DNA of 39,556 nucleotides, from contig CALFIC010000057.1 in assembly GCA_937876225.1 (NCBI GenBank), positions 1 through 39,556 on the forward strand, written 5' to 3'. This document shows positions 1-7,127 of this stretch, piece after piece. The position numbers and the translations under genes were made by a program. The notes beneath the pieces were generated by a model, which ran no database searches, was not told the DNA's origin, and was given only the letters and a program-made list of their open reading frames with translations. The DNA comes from an uncultured Chloroflexota bacterium. Lineage in GTDB: Bacteria > Chloroflexota > Chloroflexia > Chloroflexales > Roseiflexaceae. Each line of letters opens with the position of its first letter. Position 1 is the first letter of the stretch.

Positions 1-3000
1 TGTACCATCTGACTTGAGTGCAAGGCTATGACACACACCGGCTGCGACAGCAACAACGTTTATGAGCCCAGCAGGAACTCCCGTTGTCGTACACTCAGTA
101 CCCCACGACACAACAGTGCCATCTGATTTGAGCGCAAGGCTATGCCATATACCTGCAGCTAATCGTTTTTCTTGTTGGAGAAGTGGTGGTATTGATGTCT
201 CAGTTGATGGTGGTGGTGTAAGTGTTCGAGTGAATGTACGCGTACGCGTATTTGTCTTTGTTCGAGTATTTGTCGATGTTTGGGTAGGTGTTATTGATGC
301 TGTTTGGGTCGGCGTGGGTGTGAGTGTTTCTGTAGGTGTGAGTGTTTTGGTGTAAGTAATTGTATGTGTAATTGGTGTGACTGTTGGCTGAAAATCAATT
401 GGTACATCGGTTTGACCATTATCATTATTGCCCCATGCCACAATTACTCCATTCGCACGTAAGGCGAGTGAATGTGATGTACCAGCAGTAATAGCCACAA
501 CGTTGCGTAGGTTACTCGGGATAGATGACTGCCCTGTGGTATTATTTCCCCATGCAACTAGTGATCCATCAGATTTCAACGCCAAACTATGCGTACCACC
601 GGCAGCAATTGATACCACATTTGTGAGGTTTGCCGGTATGTTGAGTTGATCAAGGTTATTGTTCCCCCAAGCGATGACAGTACCATCAGACTTTAACGCA
701 ATACAATGGGTACCACCGGCACTAATCGCAGTCACATTCCACAACCATGCAGGCACTTTTGTTTGCCCATACGTATTATCGCCCCAGGCCACTACGGTAC
801 CATTTGACTTGAGTGCAAGCGAATACATATCACCTGCTGCAATCGCAACGACGTGATGGAGTCCTATGGGTGCTGTACTTTGCCCATACGTATTATCGCC
901 CCACCCGACGACTGTCCCATCGGACTTGAGTGCAATACTATGATATGCACCAGCTGCAACCGAAACGACATTGGTAAGATCAATTGGTACATTACGTTGG
1001 TCGTAGTCGTTGGCACCCCATGCTACTACTGTCCCGTCAGACGTCAGTGCAAGGCTGTGAAGTGCTCCTGTAGCGACAGACACGACAGACGATAATCCAT
1101 CAGGAATAGTACTTTGATCCCCTGTGTTATCGCCCCACGCAATGAGTGTGTTGTTCGCAGTAATTGCAAGATTATGATTTGCTGCTGCGAGCGCACGCGG
1201 CACTGACACTAATTCTGTGGCAGTGATTGATGGTGTGCGTGTCTGAGATGGCGTTAGAGTTTGTGTGGATGTCCGCGTCGCAGTAAAGGTTCGTGTCGCA
1301 GTAAAGGTTCGTGTTGCAGTGAACGTCCGTGTTGGACTTGGTCGGATTGATTGAGGCATATCGAGTTGGCCTACATCATTGTTCCCCCAACCCATCACGA
1401 TCCCGTTTGTTAAGCGTACGAGACTAAATGTATCACCTGCAGATATTGCAACGACATTACGCAATCCAGTGGGTATATCAGTTTGATTATATAAATTACT
1501 TCCCCATGAGACCACGCTACCATCGGAGCGGAGTGCTAATGCATGATTATTGCCTGCGGCAATAGCTACTACATTTGTGAGATTTGCGGGAACATCGGTT
1601 TGCCCAAAATCATTATTACCCCAAGCTACAACGGTCCCATCTGATTTGAGTGCGAGACTGAAACTGACCCCAGTTGCAATTGCTTTGACATTTGTGAGAT
1701 CGATAGGTACATCAATTTGGCCATAGGTATTATTGCCCCAAGCAACAACGGTTCCATCTGATTGAAGTACTAGGCTGTGGGTTTCACCTGCTGCAATTGC
1801 TATAACGCCTAACAGATTATCGGGTACATCACATTGCCCGGAGCTATTATCGCCCCATGCCAATACTGTTCCATTTGTTTTGAGTGCAAGCAGATGGGTA
1901 TACCCTGCAGAGATAGATGCAATGTTGTTGAACCACGACGGAAATGAGATTTGCCCGAACGAATCATCTCCCCAGCCGATAAGCGTACCATCAGGCTTTA
2001 ATGCAATACTGAAACCACTACCTGCAGATATTGATACTGCTTTATTTAGTGAAAGTGGGATGCTGTTTACATCACTGGTGTTATTACCCCAAGATGTCAA
2101 CGAACCATCTGTTTTGATTACAAGCGCATGATCATACCCTGCGTCGAGGATGGTTTTTTGGATTGGTAGCGCGGTAGGGGTACGAGTGATCGTTGGCACA
2201 CGTGTATTGGTTTCGGTGCGTGTATCTGTCGGTATGACGTTTGGATCAGGAGTGCGTGTTTTGGTTGGTCCGACAAGTGTAATTGGTACAGTTATTTGTC
2301 CGTATTGATTGAGACCCCACGCAACGACAGTTCCGTCAGATTGGAGCGCAAGACTATGGGATCCGCCACCGGCAATTGCGACGACATCACTCAATTCATT
2401 TGGTACTGTTGCTTGATTAAAATAATTCCATCCCCAAGCGACAACAGTCCCATTAGATAACAACGCTAGACTATGATAACCACCGGCAGCAATCGCTACG
2501 AAGTAACCGTCGAAATAGGGTACATTTGTTTGTCCATCTTCATTTCGTCCCCAAGCAACAACAGTTCCATTAGATAACAGCGCTAGACTATGATAGCCAC
2601 CTGCAGCAATCGCCACAACAGATGTACTGAAATAGGGTAAATCCGTTTGACCATACGTATTGTTTCCCCAAGCGACAACAGTTCCATCAGACTTAAGTGC
2701 GAGGCTGTGGATCCCACCGGCTGCAATCGCCACAATATCATGTCCATCATTTAATCCGCTCGGAATTGAAATTTGTCCGTTTTTATTGCTTCCCCACGCG
2801 ACAATAGTACCATCCGATTTGAGTGCAAGGCTGTGGAAACCGCCAGCATCAACGGCAATAACATTTTGTAAAGTAGTAGGAACATTCAATTGTCCATCAC
2901 TATTATTATCACCCCAAGCTACTACTTTTCCATCAGATTTCAATGCGAGGTTATGCAGATTTTTAGAAGATACAGCAATAACATTTTTTAGTCCAGTAGG

Positions 3001-4740
3001 AATGTTTTTTTGCTTTCCCCATGATAAAATCGTGCCATCAGATTTCAGTGCGATGCTATGATTCCAGCCTGCAGATATTTGGTTCCGTTGAGAAATCGTC
3101 GGTGTAGTTGTTGGCGTTAGACTTGGTGTCAGCGTTGGGGTTGGTCCACCAAATTGTACAGGAATATCGATTTGACCTAAATCGTTGTGACCCCATGCAA
3201 TAATGGTACCATTAGCTTTGAGCGCGAGACTATGAGAACCGCCTGCTGCAATAGCGATGACGTTGGAAAGATCTTCAGGGATGGTCGTTTGGGCATACGA
3301 ATTGTCCCCCCATGCGACAACAGTACCATTGGCTTTTAACGCTAGGCTATGAGAATCTCCGGCCGCAATCGCAACCACCTTAGAAAGATCTTCAGGGATG
3401 GTCGTTTGGGTATACGAATTGTCCCCCCATGCGACAACAGTACCATTGGATTTCAGCGCCATGCTATGATTTGCCCCAGCTGCAACTGCCACGATATTAT
3501 TTAATCCGAGGGGCACTGATACTTGTCCAAGCGCATTGTTACCCCAAGTTAACACAATACCGTTTTGTTTGAGCGCCAGGCTATGAAATCTGCCTACCGC
3601 AATTGCAACAACGTTGGAAAGTCCAACTGGAATATCAATTTGACCTGAATCGTTGTTACCCCATGCGATTACGGTGTTATCAGATTTGAGTACCATGCTG
3701 TGATACGCGCCAGCAGCAACTTCTACCGCGTTGTTTAATTCGACGGGTACAGTTACTTGCCCAGATGAATTATCTCCCCACGCAATGACTTTTCCATTTG
3801 TAGTAAGTGCGAGGTTGTGGCTCAAGCCTGAAGAAATCTGCCGGCGTGTAGAAACAAATCTGAGCGGTGTAGGAGTACGGGAATTCGTGGCAGTTTTTGT
3901 TATGAACGGTGTCTTGGTCGATGTAGGAGCAAACTCACGCGGAACCACTAATTGTCCACGATCATTGCTTCCCCATGCGATAATCGCCCCATTGTTTTTG
4001 AGTGCTAACGAATAATTACCACCAGCACTGATTGCGATTACTCCAGTCAATTCAGTAGGTACTGTGGCCTGCCCGAACGAATTATCTCCCCATGCAATAA
4101 CGGTGCCACTTGATGTGAGCGCAAGGCTGTGCCGCGCTCCGGCTGCAAGCGCAATTATCGGGTTATCGGCATTCGGAATATCCGTCTGTCCGTAGTCGTT
4201 GTCTCCCCATGCAATCACATTGCCATCAGCTAAGAGTGCGAGTGAATGTGCGCCACCTGCCGCAATCGCAACAACTTTGCCGATTCCGTCTGGGACATCT
4301 GTTTGACCGAACGTATTCTCACCCCATGCGATAACGCGCCCATCAGATCGGAGCGCAAGGTTGTGCGCACGACCAACAGCAATGGCTACAATATTGGTAA
4401 CGAATGCTGGAACTGTGGTTTGACCGTTACTGTTTGCACCCCAAGCAATCACATTTCCATCAGCGCGTAATGCTACAGAATGTGCTTCGCCTGCTCCAAT
4501 CGCAACCACCGAATTCAATCCAGGTGGAACAGAAATCTGACCATTTGTATTCAATCCCCATGCAAGTACATTACCATTTTTTTGTAATGCTAACGTATGG
4601 TACGCACCAGTTGCAATCGCCACAACATTTGTGACTTCTGTGGGGATAGTGGACTGGCCATATTGATTATCTCCCCAACCAATTACATTTCCAGATGATT
4701 GCACTACCATACTATACATATAACCTGATGATATGCGATT
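1..4740 (-). repeat. 36 RCC1-like units in propeller-sized blocks
   Basis: Units of 117-120 bp recur, each readable on the plus strand as a cccca(t/a)gc core (W-G on minus) about 80 bp from a gc-a-aggctatg core (H-S-L-A). Blocks are approximately A 3960-4740 (7 units), B 3165-3850 (6), C 2285-3080 (7), D 1355-2160 (7), E 400-1220 (7) and F 1-190 (2, cut by the edge). Units within a block differ by substitutions but keep the reading frame. Some neighbours are nearly identical: the units around 3271-3330 and 3391-3450, and those around 2420-2500 and 2540-2620. That points to recent unit duplication. Confidence 0.88.
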
Positions 4741-5298
4741 TGTTTGTTGAGACAAAGGTGTTTTGGATGCGGTAGCTGATGGTGTACGTGTAGATGTGTT
4801 GGTTGGTGTAAGTGTGCTACTGCGCGTTTGTGTTACGGTAAATGACGCCGTGCTTGTACGAGTATTGGACGTTGTTTGTGACGCAGTTGATGTTGATGTA
4901 AACGAACGTGTGCGTGTCGTAGACCGAGTATTTGTGTTTGTACGAGTATTTGACGATGTTTGTGATGCGGTTGGTGTTGATGTGAGCGAACGCGTGTGCG
5001 TTGCAGATCGAGTATTTGTGTTTGTACGAGTATAGGACGGTGTTTGTGATGCGGTTGATGTTGGTGTGAGCGAACGCGTGCGCGTTGTAGACTGGGTAAT
5101 GGTGTTTGTACGAGTAGCACTTGCCGATATGGACATTTTAGAAAATGAGGATAATTGATGAACTGAGTTATTTTTTGATGTAATATGGTTTTGAGGAGCG
5201 GATACATGCAGTGGTAGATGAGAAGATGCATTCGCAGGTAATGGCGCAGTTACGAGTTGTATAATAATTCCAAGTTGTAAAATTATTCGTCTAAACAT
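1..5298 (-). CDS. Giant secreted RCC1-repeat protein, partial (C-terminus beyond window)
   Basis: The frame is open from an ATG at 5298 to base 1 with no stop, so at least 1766 codons are visible and the C-terminus lies off the left edge. Residues 1-26 (MFRRIILQLGIIIQLVTAPL and following) look like a signal peptide. A Thr/Ser/Arg-rich linker follows, then blocks of about 39-residue RCC1-like units with the core HSLALKSDGTVVAWG and NxxGQ. Blocks are separated by T-R-T-x-T-P linkers near 3855-3945, 3085-3160, 2165-2280, 1225-1350 and 195-390. Visible unit counts from the N-terminus are 7, 6, 7, 7, 7 and 2+. RCC1 folds are seven-bladed propellers, so each block probably makes one propeller. The inference is an extracellular string of propellers for adhesion or ligand binding; the ligand is unknown. 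No catalytic motif is seen. The Shine-Dalgarno is weak (GAGA about 7 nt before ATG). Codons are AT-richer than in mutS nearby. Confidence 0.9.
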   Translation of the reverse strand, partial: MFRRIILQLGIIIQLVTAPLPANASSHLPLHVSAPQNHITSKNNSVHQLSSFSKMSISASATRTNTITQSTTRTRSLTPTSTASQTPSYTRTNTNTRSATHTRSLTSTPTASQTSSNTRTNTNTRSTTRTRSFTSTSTASQTTSNTRTSTASFTVTQTRSSTLTPTNTSTRTPSATASKTPLSQQTNRISSGYMYSMVVQSSGNVIGWGDNQYGQSTIPTEVTNVVAIATGAYHTLALQKNGNVLAWGLNTNGQISVPPGLNSVVAIGAGEAHSVALRADGNVIAWGANSNGQTTVPAFVTNIVAIAVGRAHNLALRSDGRVIAWGENTFGQTDVPDGIGKVVAIAAGGAHSLALLADGNVIAWGDNDYGQTDIPNADNPIIALAAGARHSLALTSSGTVIAWGDNSFGQATVPTELTGVIAISAGGNYSLALKNNGAIIAWGSNDRGQLVVPREFAPTSTKTPFITKTATNSRTPTPLRFVSTRRQISSGLSHNLALTTNGKVIAWGDNSSGQVTVPVELNNAVEVAAGAYHSMVLKSDNTVIAWGNNDSGQIDIPVGLSNVVAIAVGRFHSLALKQNGIVLTWGNNALGQVSVPLGLNNIVAVAAGANHSMALKSNGTVVAWGDNSYTQTTIPEDLSKVVAIAAGDSHSLALKANGTVVAWGDNSYAQTTIPEDLSNVIAIAAGGSHSLALKANGTIIAWGHNDLGQIDIPVQFGGPTPTLTPSLTPTTTPTISQRNQISAGWNHSIALKSDGTILSWGKQKNIPTGLKNVIAVSSKNLHNLALKSDGKVVAWGDNNSDGQLNVPTTLQNVIAVDAGGFHSLALKSDGTIVAWGSNKNGQISIPSGLNDGHDIVAIAAGGIHSLALKSDGTVVAWGNNTYGQTDLPYFSTSVVAIAAGGYHSLALLSNGTVVAWGRNEDGQTNVPYFDGYFVAIAAGGYHSLALLSNGTVVAWGWNYFNQATVPNELSDVVAIAGGGSHSLALQSDGTVVAWGLNQYGQITVPITLVGPTKTRTPDPNVIPTDTRTETNTRVPTITRTPTALPIQKTILDAGYDHALVIKTDGSLTSWGNNTSDVNSIPLSLNKAVSISAGSGFSIALKPDGTLIGWGDDSFGQISFPSWFNNIASISAGYTHLLALKTNGTVLAWGDNSSGQCDVPDNLLGVIAIAAGETHSLVLQSDGTVVAWGNNTYGQIDVPIDLTNVKAIATGVSFSLALKSDGTVVAWGNNDFGQTDVPANLTNVVAIAAGNNHALALRSDGSVVSWGSNLYNQTDIPTGLRNVVAISAGDTFSLVRLTNGIVMGWGNNDVGQLDMPQSIRPSPTRTFTATRTFTATRTFTATRTSTQTLTPSQTRTPSITATELVSVPRALAAANHNLAITANNTLIAWGDNTGDQSTIPDGLSSVVSVATGALHSLALTSDGTVVAWGANDYDQRNVPIDLTNVVSVAAGAYHSIALKSDGTVVGWGDNTYGQSTAPIGLHHVVAIAAGDMYSLALKSNGTVVAWGDNTYGQTKVPAWLWNVTAISAGGTHCIALKSDGTVIAWGNNNLDQLNIPANLTNVVSIAAGGTHSLALKSDGSLVAWGNNTTGQSSIPSNLRNVVAITAGTSHSLALRANGVIVAWGNNDNGQTDVPIDFQPTVTPITHTITYTKTLTPTETLTPTPTQTASITPTQTSTNTRTKTNTRTRTFTRTLTPPPSTETSIPPLLQQEKRLAAGIWHSLALKSDGTVVSWGTECTTTGVPAGLINVVAVAAGVCHSLALKSDGT
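4825..5120 (-). repeat. 84-bp tandem repeat coding the N-terminal Thr/Arg-rich linker
   Basis: A cgagtatttgtgtttg core begins at 4925 and again at 5009, with a diverged third copy near 5093 and an older one near 4841. The period is 84 bp, exactly 28 codons, so the frame is kept. The product is a T-R-T-N-T-x-T-R-S low-complexity linker just after the signal peptide. Length here is likely to vary between strains. Confidence 0.7.
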
Positions 5299-5337
5299 AA
5301 TTTTCTCAATTACTACTCACTATATACTTACGTCACC

Positions 5338-5346
5338 ATTATACCA
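5338..5346 (-). promoter_or_regulatory. Extended -10 box for the RCC1 giant gene
   Basis: On the minus strand the bases read TGGTATAAT, an exact TGnTATAAT extended -10 box, about 40 nt upstream of the ATG at 5298. No good -35 box is seen at 17 nt, which is typical of extended -10 promoters. Assignment is by sequence only. Confidence 0.45.
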
Positions 5347-5390
5347 TTATTATTCACATATTCACGCAACTATAAAATCAAGACGTCAAC

Positions 5391-5415
5391 ATTTGATATT
5401 AAATCAAATTTGATT
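5391..5415. promoter_or_regulatory. AT-rich overlapping inverted repeats, possible operator
   Basis: ATTTGAT (5391-5397), ATCAAAT (5403-5409) and ATTTGAT (5408-5414) alternate, and 5402-5415 is a perfect 14-nt palindrome. They lie about 50 bp upstream of the candidate -10 of the RCC1 giant gene, where a regulator could bind. In an AT-rich spacer such repeats can arise by chance. The rest of the roughly 250-bp spacer (5299-5552) shows nothing else recognisable. Confidence 0.25.
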
Positions 5416-5552
5416 GGTGCTCATGATTTAAATCGTACCGTCACTGTTATATATTCGCAATACTAAAATAGGTCGCGACATACGTGCATACATTACTACT
5501 TGTAAATACTGCACATTTAAGCGTAATTCTATCCTGTATATCTTAATCAAAT

Positions 5553-5654
5553 CTACTCTAACACCACATCCTGTACCTCGAGCACCGCCGTACCGGCACA
5601 CACCCCCCAACCCCAACGTCCTCGCGGCCCCGCCGCCTGCCACTGATTGTCGAT
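5553..5654 (-). pseudogene. C-terminal remnant of a paralogue of the 6408-7127 gene
   Basis: Read on minus, 32 codons plus a TAG stop match the last 33 codons of the gene at 6408-7127, starting at its I-D-N-Q-W and ending V-V-x-E-stop. By hand alignment of the last 99 nt there are 12 differences: six are silent third-position changes and the rest alter four amino acids. That pattern suggests the source was once a working protein, not junk. Homology begins immediately after the TGA of the vapC-like gene (5660-5658), so only the tail of the paralogue remains. Confidence 0.75.
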
Positions 5655-5657
5655 TGT

Positions 5658-6092
5658 TCACGCAACGACAAATGTATTGATGTCAAACACATTTGTGTAC
5701 GTTGGTGTAACGGTACGTACAAATCGCTCATCTGCTGTCCAAAGAACGCCATTAAATAGTTCGGCCACAGCGAGGTATTGCGTATCGTAGGCACGTGGCT
5801 GACCAAACTGATGGGCGAGTGTGAGTGAGCGTGGATATATGGCGGTGTCATCGATGATTTGAATGGGGAGTTGTAACGCTAGTTGCAATAGTTGGTCGGC
5901 TGACTCGCGCTCAAGTCGTTGTGTATATACAAGTTTACGCAACACGGCGGTAACTTCCGCGTGTAGATCTGGGGGGGCGCCGTACCACTAGTAACAAGCT
6001 AGCCAAAAACGGAACGCTGACTGTGCAGATGGGTGCGCAATTTCACTTGGGAGACAACTTGCCAATACCACACTTGCATCAACGACAATCAT
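5658..6092 (-). pseudogene. VapC-like PIN-domain toxin gene broken by an amber codon
   Basis: An ATG at 6092 opens MIVVDASVVLAS, the usual PIN-domain start with its first catalytic Asp at residue 5. The same frame continues to TGA at 5658 with D-L-H-A-E-V, A-Y-D-T-Q-Y-L-A and L-W-T-A-D-E-R-F, which carry the other expected acidic residues. VapC toxins are Mg2+-dependent RNases that cut tRNA or rRNA. The frame is interrupted only by TAG at 5990-5988 (codon 35), between W-L-A-C-Y and W-Y-G-A-P. Both sides are in the same frame, so this is a point nonsense change and not a frameshift, although a G7 run at 5971-5977 lies close by. Without the stop the protein would be 144 residues, normal for VapC. 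The toxin is probably inactive unless the stop is a sequencing error or is suppressed. Confidence 0.8.
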
Positions 6093-6313
6093 CACGCATC
6101 ATCCTCGCCCGCACGTAACTCGAGCAGGGCATTGAGCGCATGATCACCCGTGGATTGAGCGTCATTGAGAGTATGTACTTTTTGACGCCATGCATTGAAG
6201 TCAAAGTTTTTGGGTATATGCATGTAGGCGTGTAATTGCATGAAAATACGTTGTTGCGTGTGTGTATCAAGTTGTGCAAATTGTTGAATAATGTCGTGTT
6301 CAATAGATGTCAT
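6092..6313 (-). CDS. Putative antitoxin of a vapBC-like pair
   Basis: This is a 73-residue protein that overlaps the toxin start by one base (TGATG at 6094-6090), the typical coupling of antitoxin and toxin genes. The N-terminal half (MTSIEHDIIQQFAQLDTHTQ and on) is helical and resembles short antitoxins in which a leucine/glutamine-rich first helix is followed by an acidic tail. The C-terminus ends in A-G-E-D-D-A. A Shine-Dalgarno (GAGGTG) lies 7 nt before the ATG and an extended -10 box lies just upstream. No DNA-binding motif could be assigned with confidence, so the role rests mainly on position. With its toxin broken, the gene may be decaying or may still regulate in trans. Confidence 0.6.
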   Translation of the reverse strand: MTSIEHDIIQQFAQLDTHTQQRIFMQLHAYMHIPKNFDFNAWRQKVHTLNDAQSTGDHALNALLELRAGEDDA

Positions 6314-6332
6314 ATTTTCACCTCACGTGCAT

Positions 6333-6341
6333 ATTATAGCA
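6333..6341 (-). promoter_or_regulatory. Extended -10 box for the vapBC-like operon
   Basis: The minus strand reads TGCTATAAT, an exact TGnTATAAT, 20 nt upstream of the antitoxin ATG at 6313. The predicted leader is short, with the GAGGTG ribosome site directly behind it. Confidence 0.5.
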
Positions 6342-6407
6342 AGAATCATGCGCAATGAGTGCGTCCAAAGGCGTATTGGCAGATGCGTGCGCCGCCATGA
6401 TTCGCCC

Positions 6408-7127
6408 CTACTCCGCCACCACATCCCGCACCTCGAGCACCGCCGTACCGGTACACACCCCCCAGCCCCAGCGCCCCCGTGGCCCCGCCGCCAGCCACTG
6501 ATTGTCGATCCAAATGCACAGCCCCATGGGCTGGCAAGGGGCAAACGGCGTCTGGTGCACGATCTGGCCATCGATGCGCCAGGTGACACTATCTGGCTGC
6601 CAATCGATCTCGTACTGATGCCAGGTGCCGTCGGGCACCAGCATCTGCTCCGCCAGCCGCAATCGCGGCGTCAAGCGGGGCCACAGCCAGGCATACAGGA
6701 CGGGGATTTTCATGAGCAGCAACAGTAGCGGCGCCCACACCCCGATCAGCAACGCCTGCCAGGTGCGGGTTTCGAGGGTGGCGGCCTTGAATCCCGTCGG
6801 CGCACTTGTGTCGCTCCACGCCAAATCCCCACGACCATTGCCAAAAAACCAGGCGCTGGCGGGGCGGGCCGGCCACATGCTGGCTATGGGCGAATAGGGC
6901 GCATTCCACAACCCAAAGCCGTAGGTGCCCCGGGCATCCAGTGGCACTTTGGCCCATAGCGCCACGCGCATCGGCGCCTGCCACGGATAATCGCGCCGCG
7001 GCAGGTGGTGGTAGTCGTCGAGCTGGGCGTTGCAGTAGCTAGTGCCGTCGCTGTGGATGGTCAAGCGGTAATGTCCCGGTGCGACCTCGTCGATGTGCGC
7101 ATCACCTTGGCAGACGTGGTGCATCAT
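6408..7127 (-). CDS. Conserved-looking membrane protein with a concanavalin-like fold, unknown function
   Basis: The protein has 239 residues and starts at ATG 7127, which overlaps the mutS stop by four bases (ATGA), so it is probably translated by coupling to mutS. Residues 1-115 are rich in aromatic beta segments (Y-G-F-G-L-W-N-A-P). Residues about 125-150 (WQALLIGVWAPLLLLLMKIP) form one membrane helix. Residues 165-239 contain W-H-Q-Y-E-I-D-W, W-R-I-D-G and P-M-G-L-C-I-W-I-D-N-Q, resembling the back sheet of GH16/LamG jelly rolls. The GH16 catalytic E-x-D-x-x-E motif is not seen, so a sugar hydrolase role is not supported; a binding role is only a guess. A tail of a second copy survives at 5553-5654, so the genome once carried a paralogue. 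Confidence 0.75.
   Translation of the reverse strand: MMHHVCQGDAHIDEVAPGHYRLTIHSDGTSYCNAQLDDYHHLPRRDYPWQAPMRVALWAKVPLDARGTYGFGLWNAPYSPIASMWPARPASAWFFGNGRGDLAWSDTSAPTGFKAATLETRTWQALLIGVWAPLLLLLMKIPVLYAWLWPRLTPRLRLAEQMLVPDGTWHQYEIDWQPDSVTWRIDGQIVHQTPFAPCQPMGLCIWIDNQWLAAGPRGRWGWGVCTGTAVLEVRDVVAE

Noticed and set aside
4833..5231. A minus-strand open frame rich in His/Gln/Arg.
   Set aside because: It is another frame of the Thr-rich linker of the RCC1 giant gene, which explains the region better with a signal peptide and continuous repeats.
1..5298. Regularly spaced repeats that could be taken for a CRISPR array.
   Set aside because: The period is 117-120 bp, always a multiple of three, the spacers are conserved, and the whole stretch translates into RCC1 units on minus.
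5428..5851. Minus-strand open frames of 77 and 97 codons across the vapC end and the paralogue tail.
   Set aside because: They are out of frame with both the PIN domain and the paralogue tail, which give recognisable protein in their own frame.
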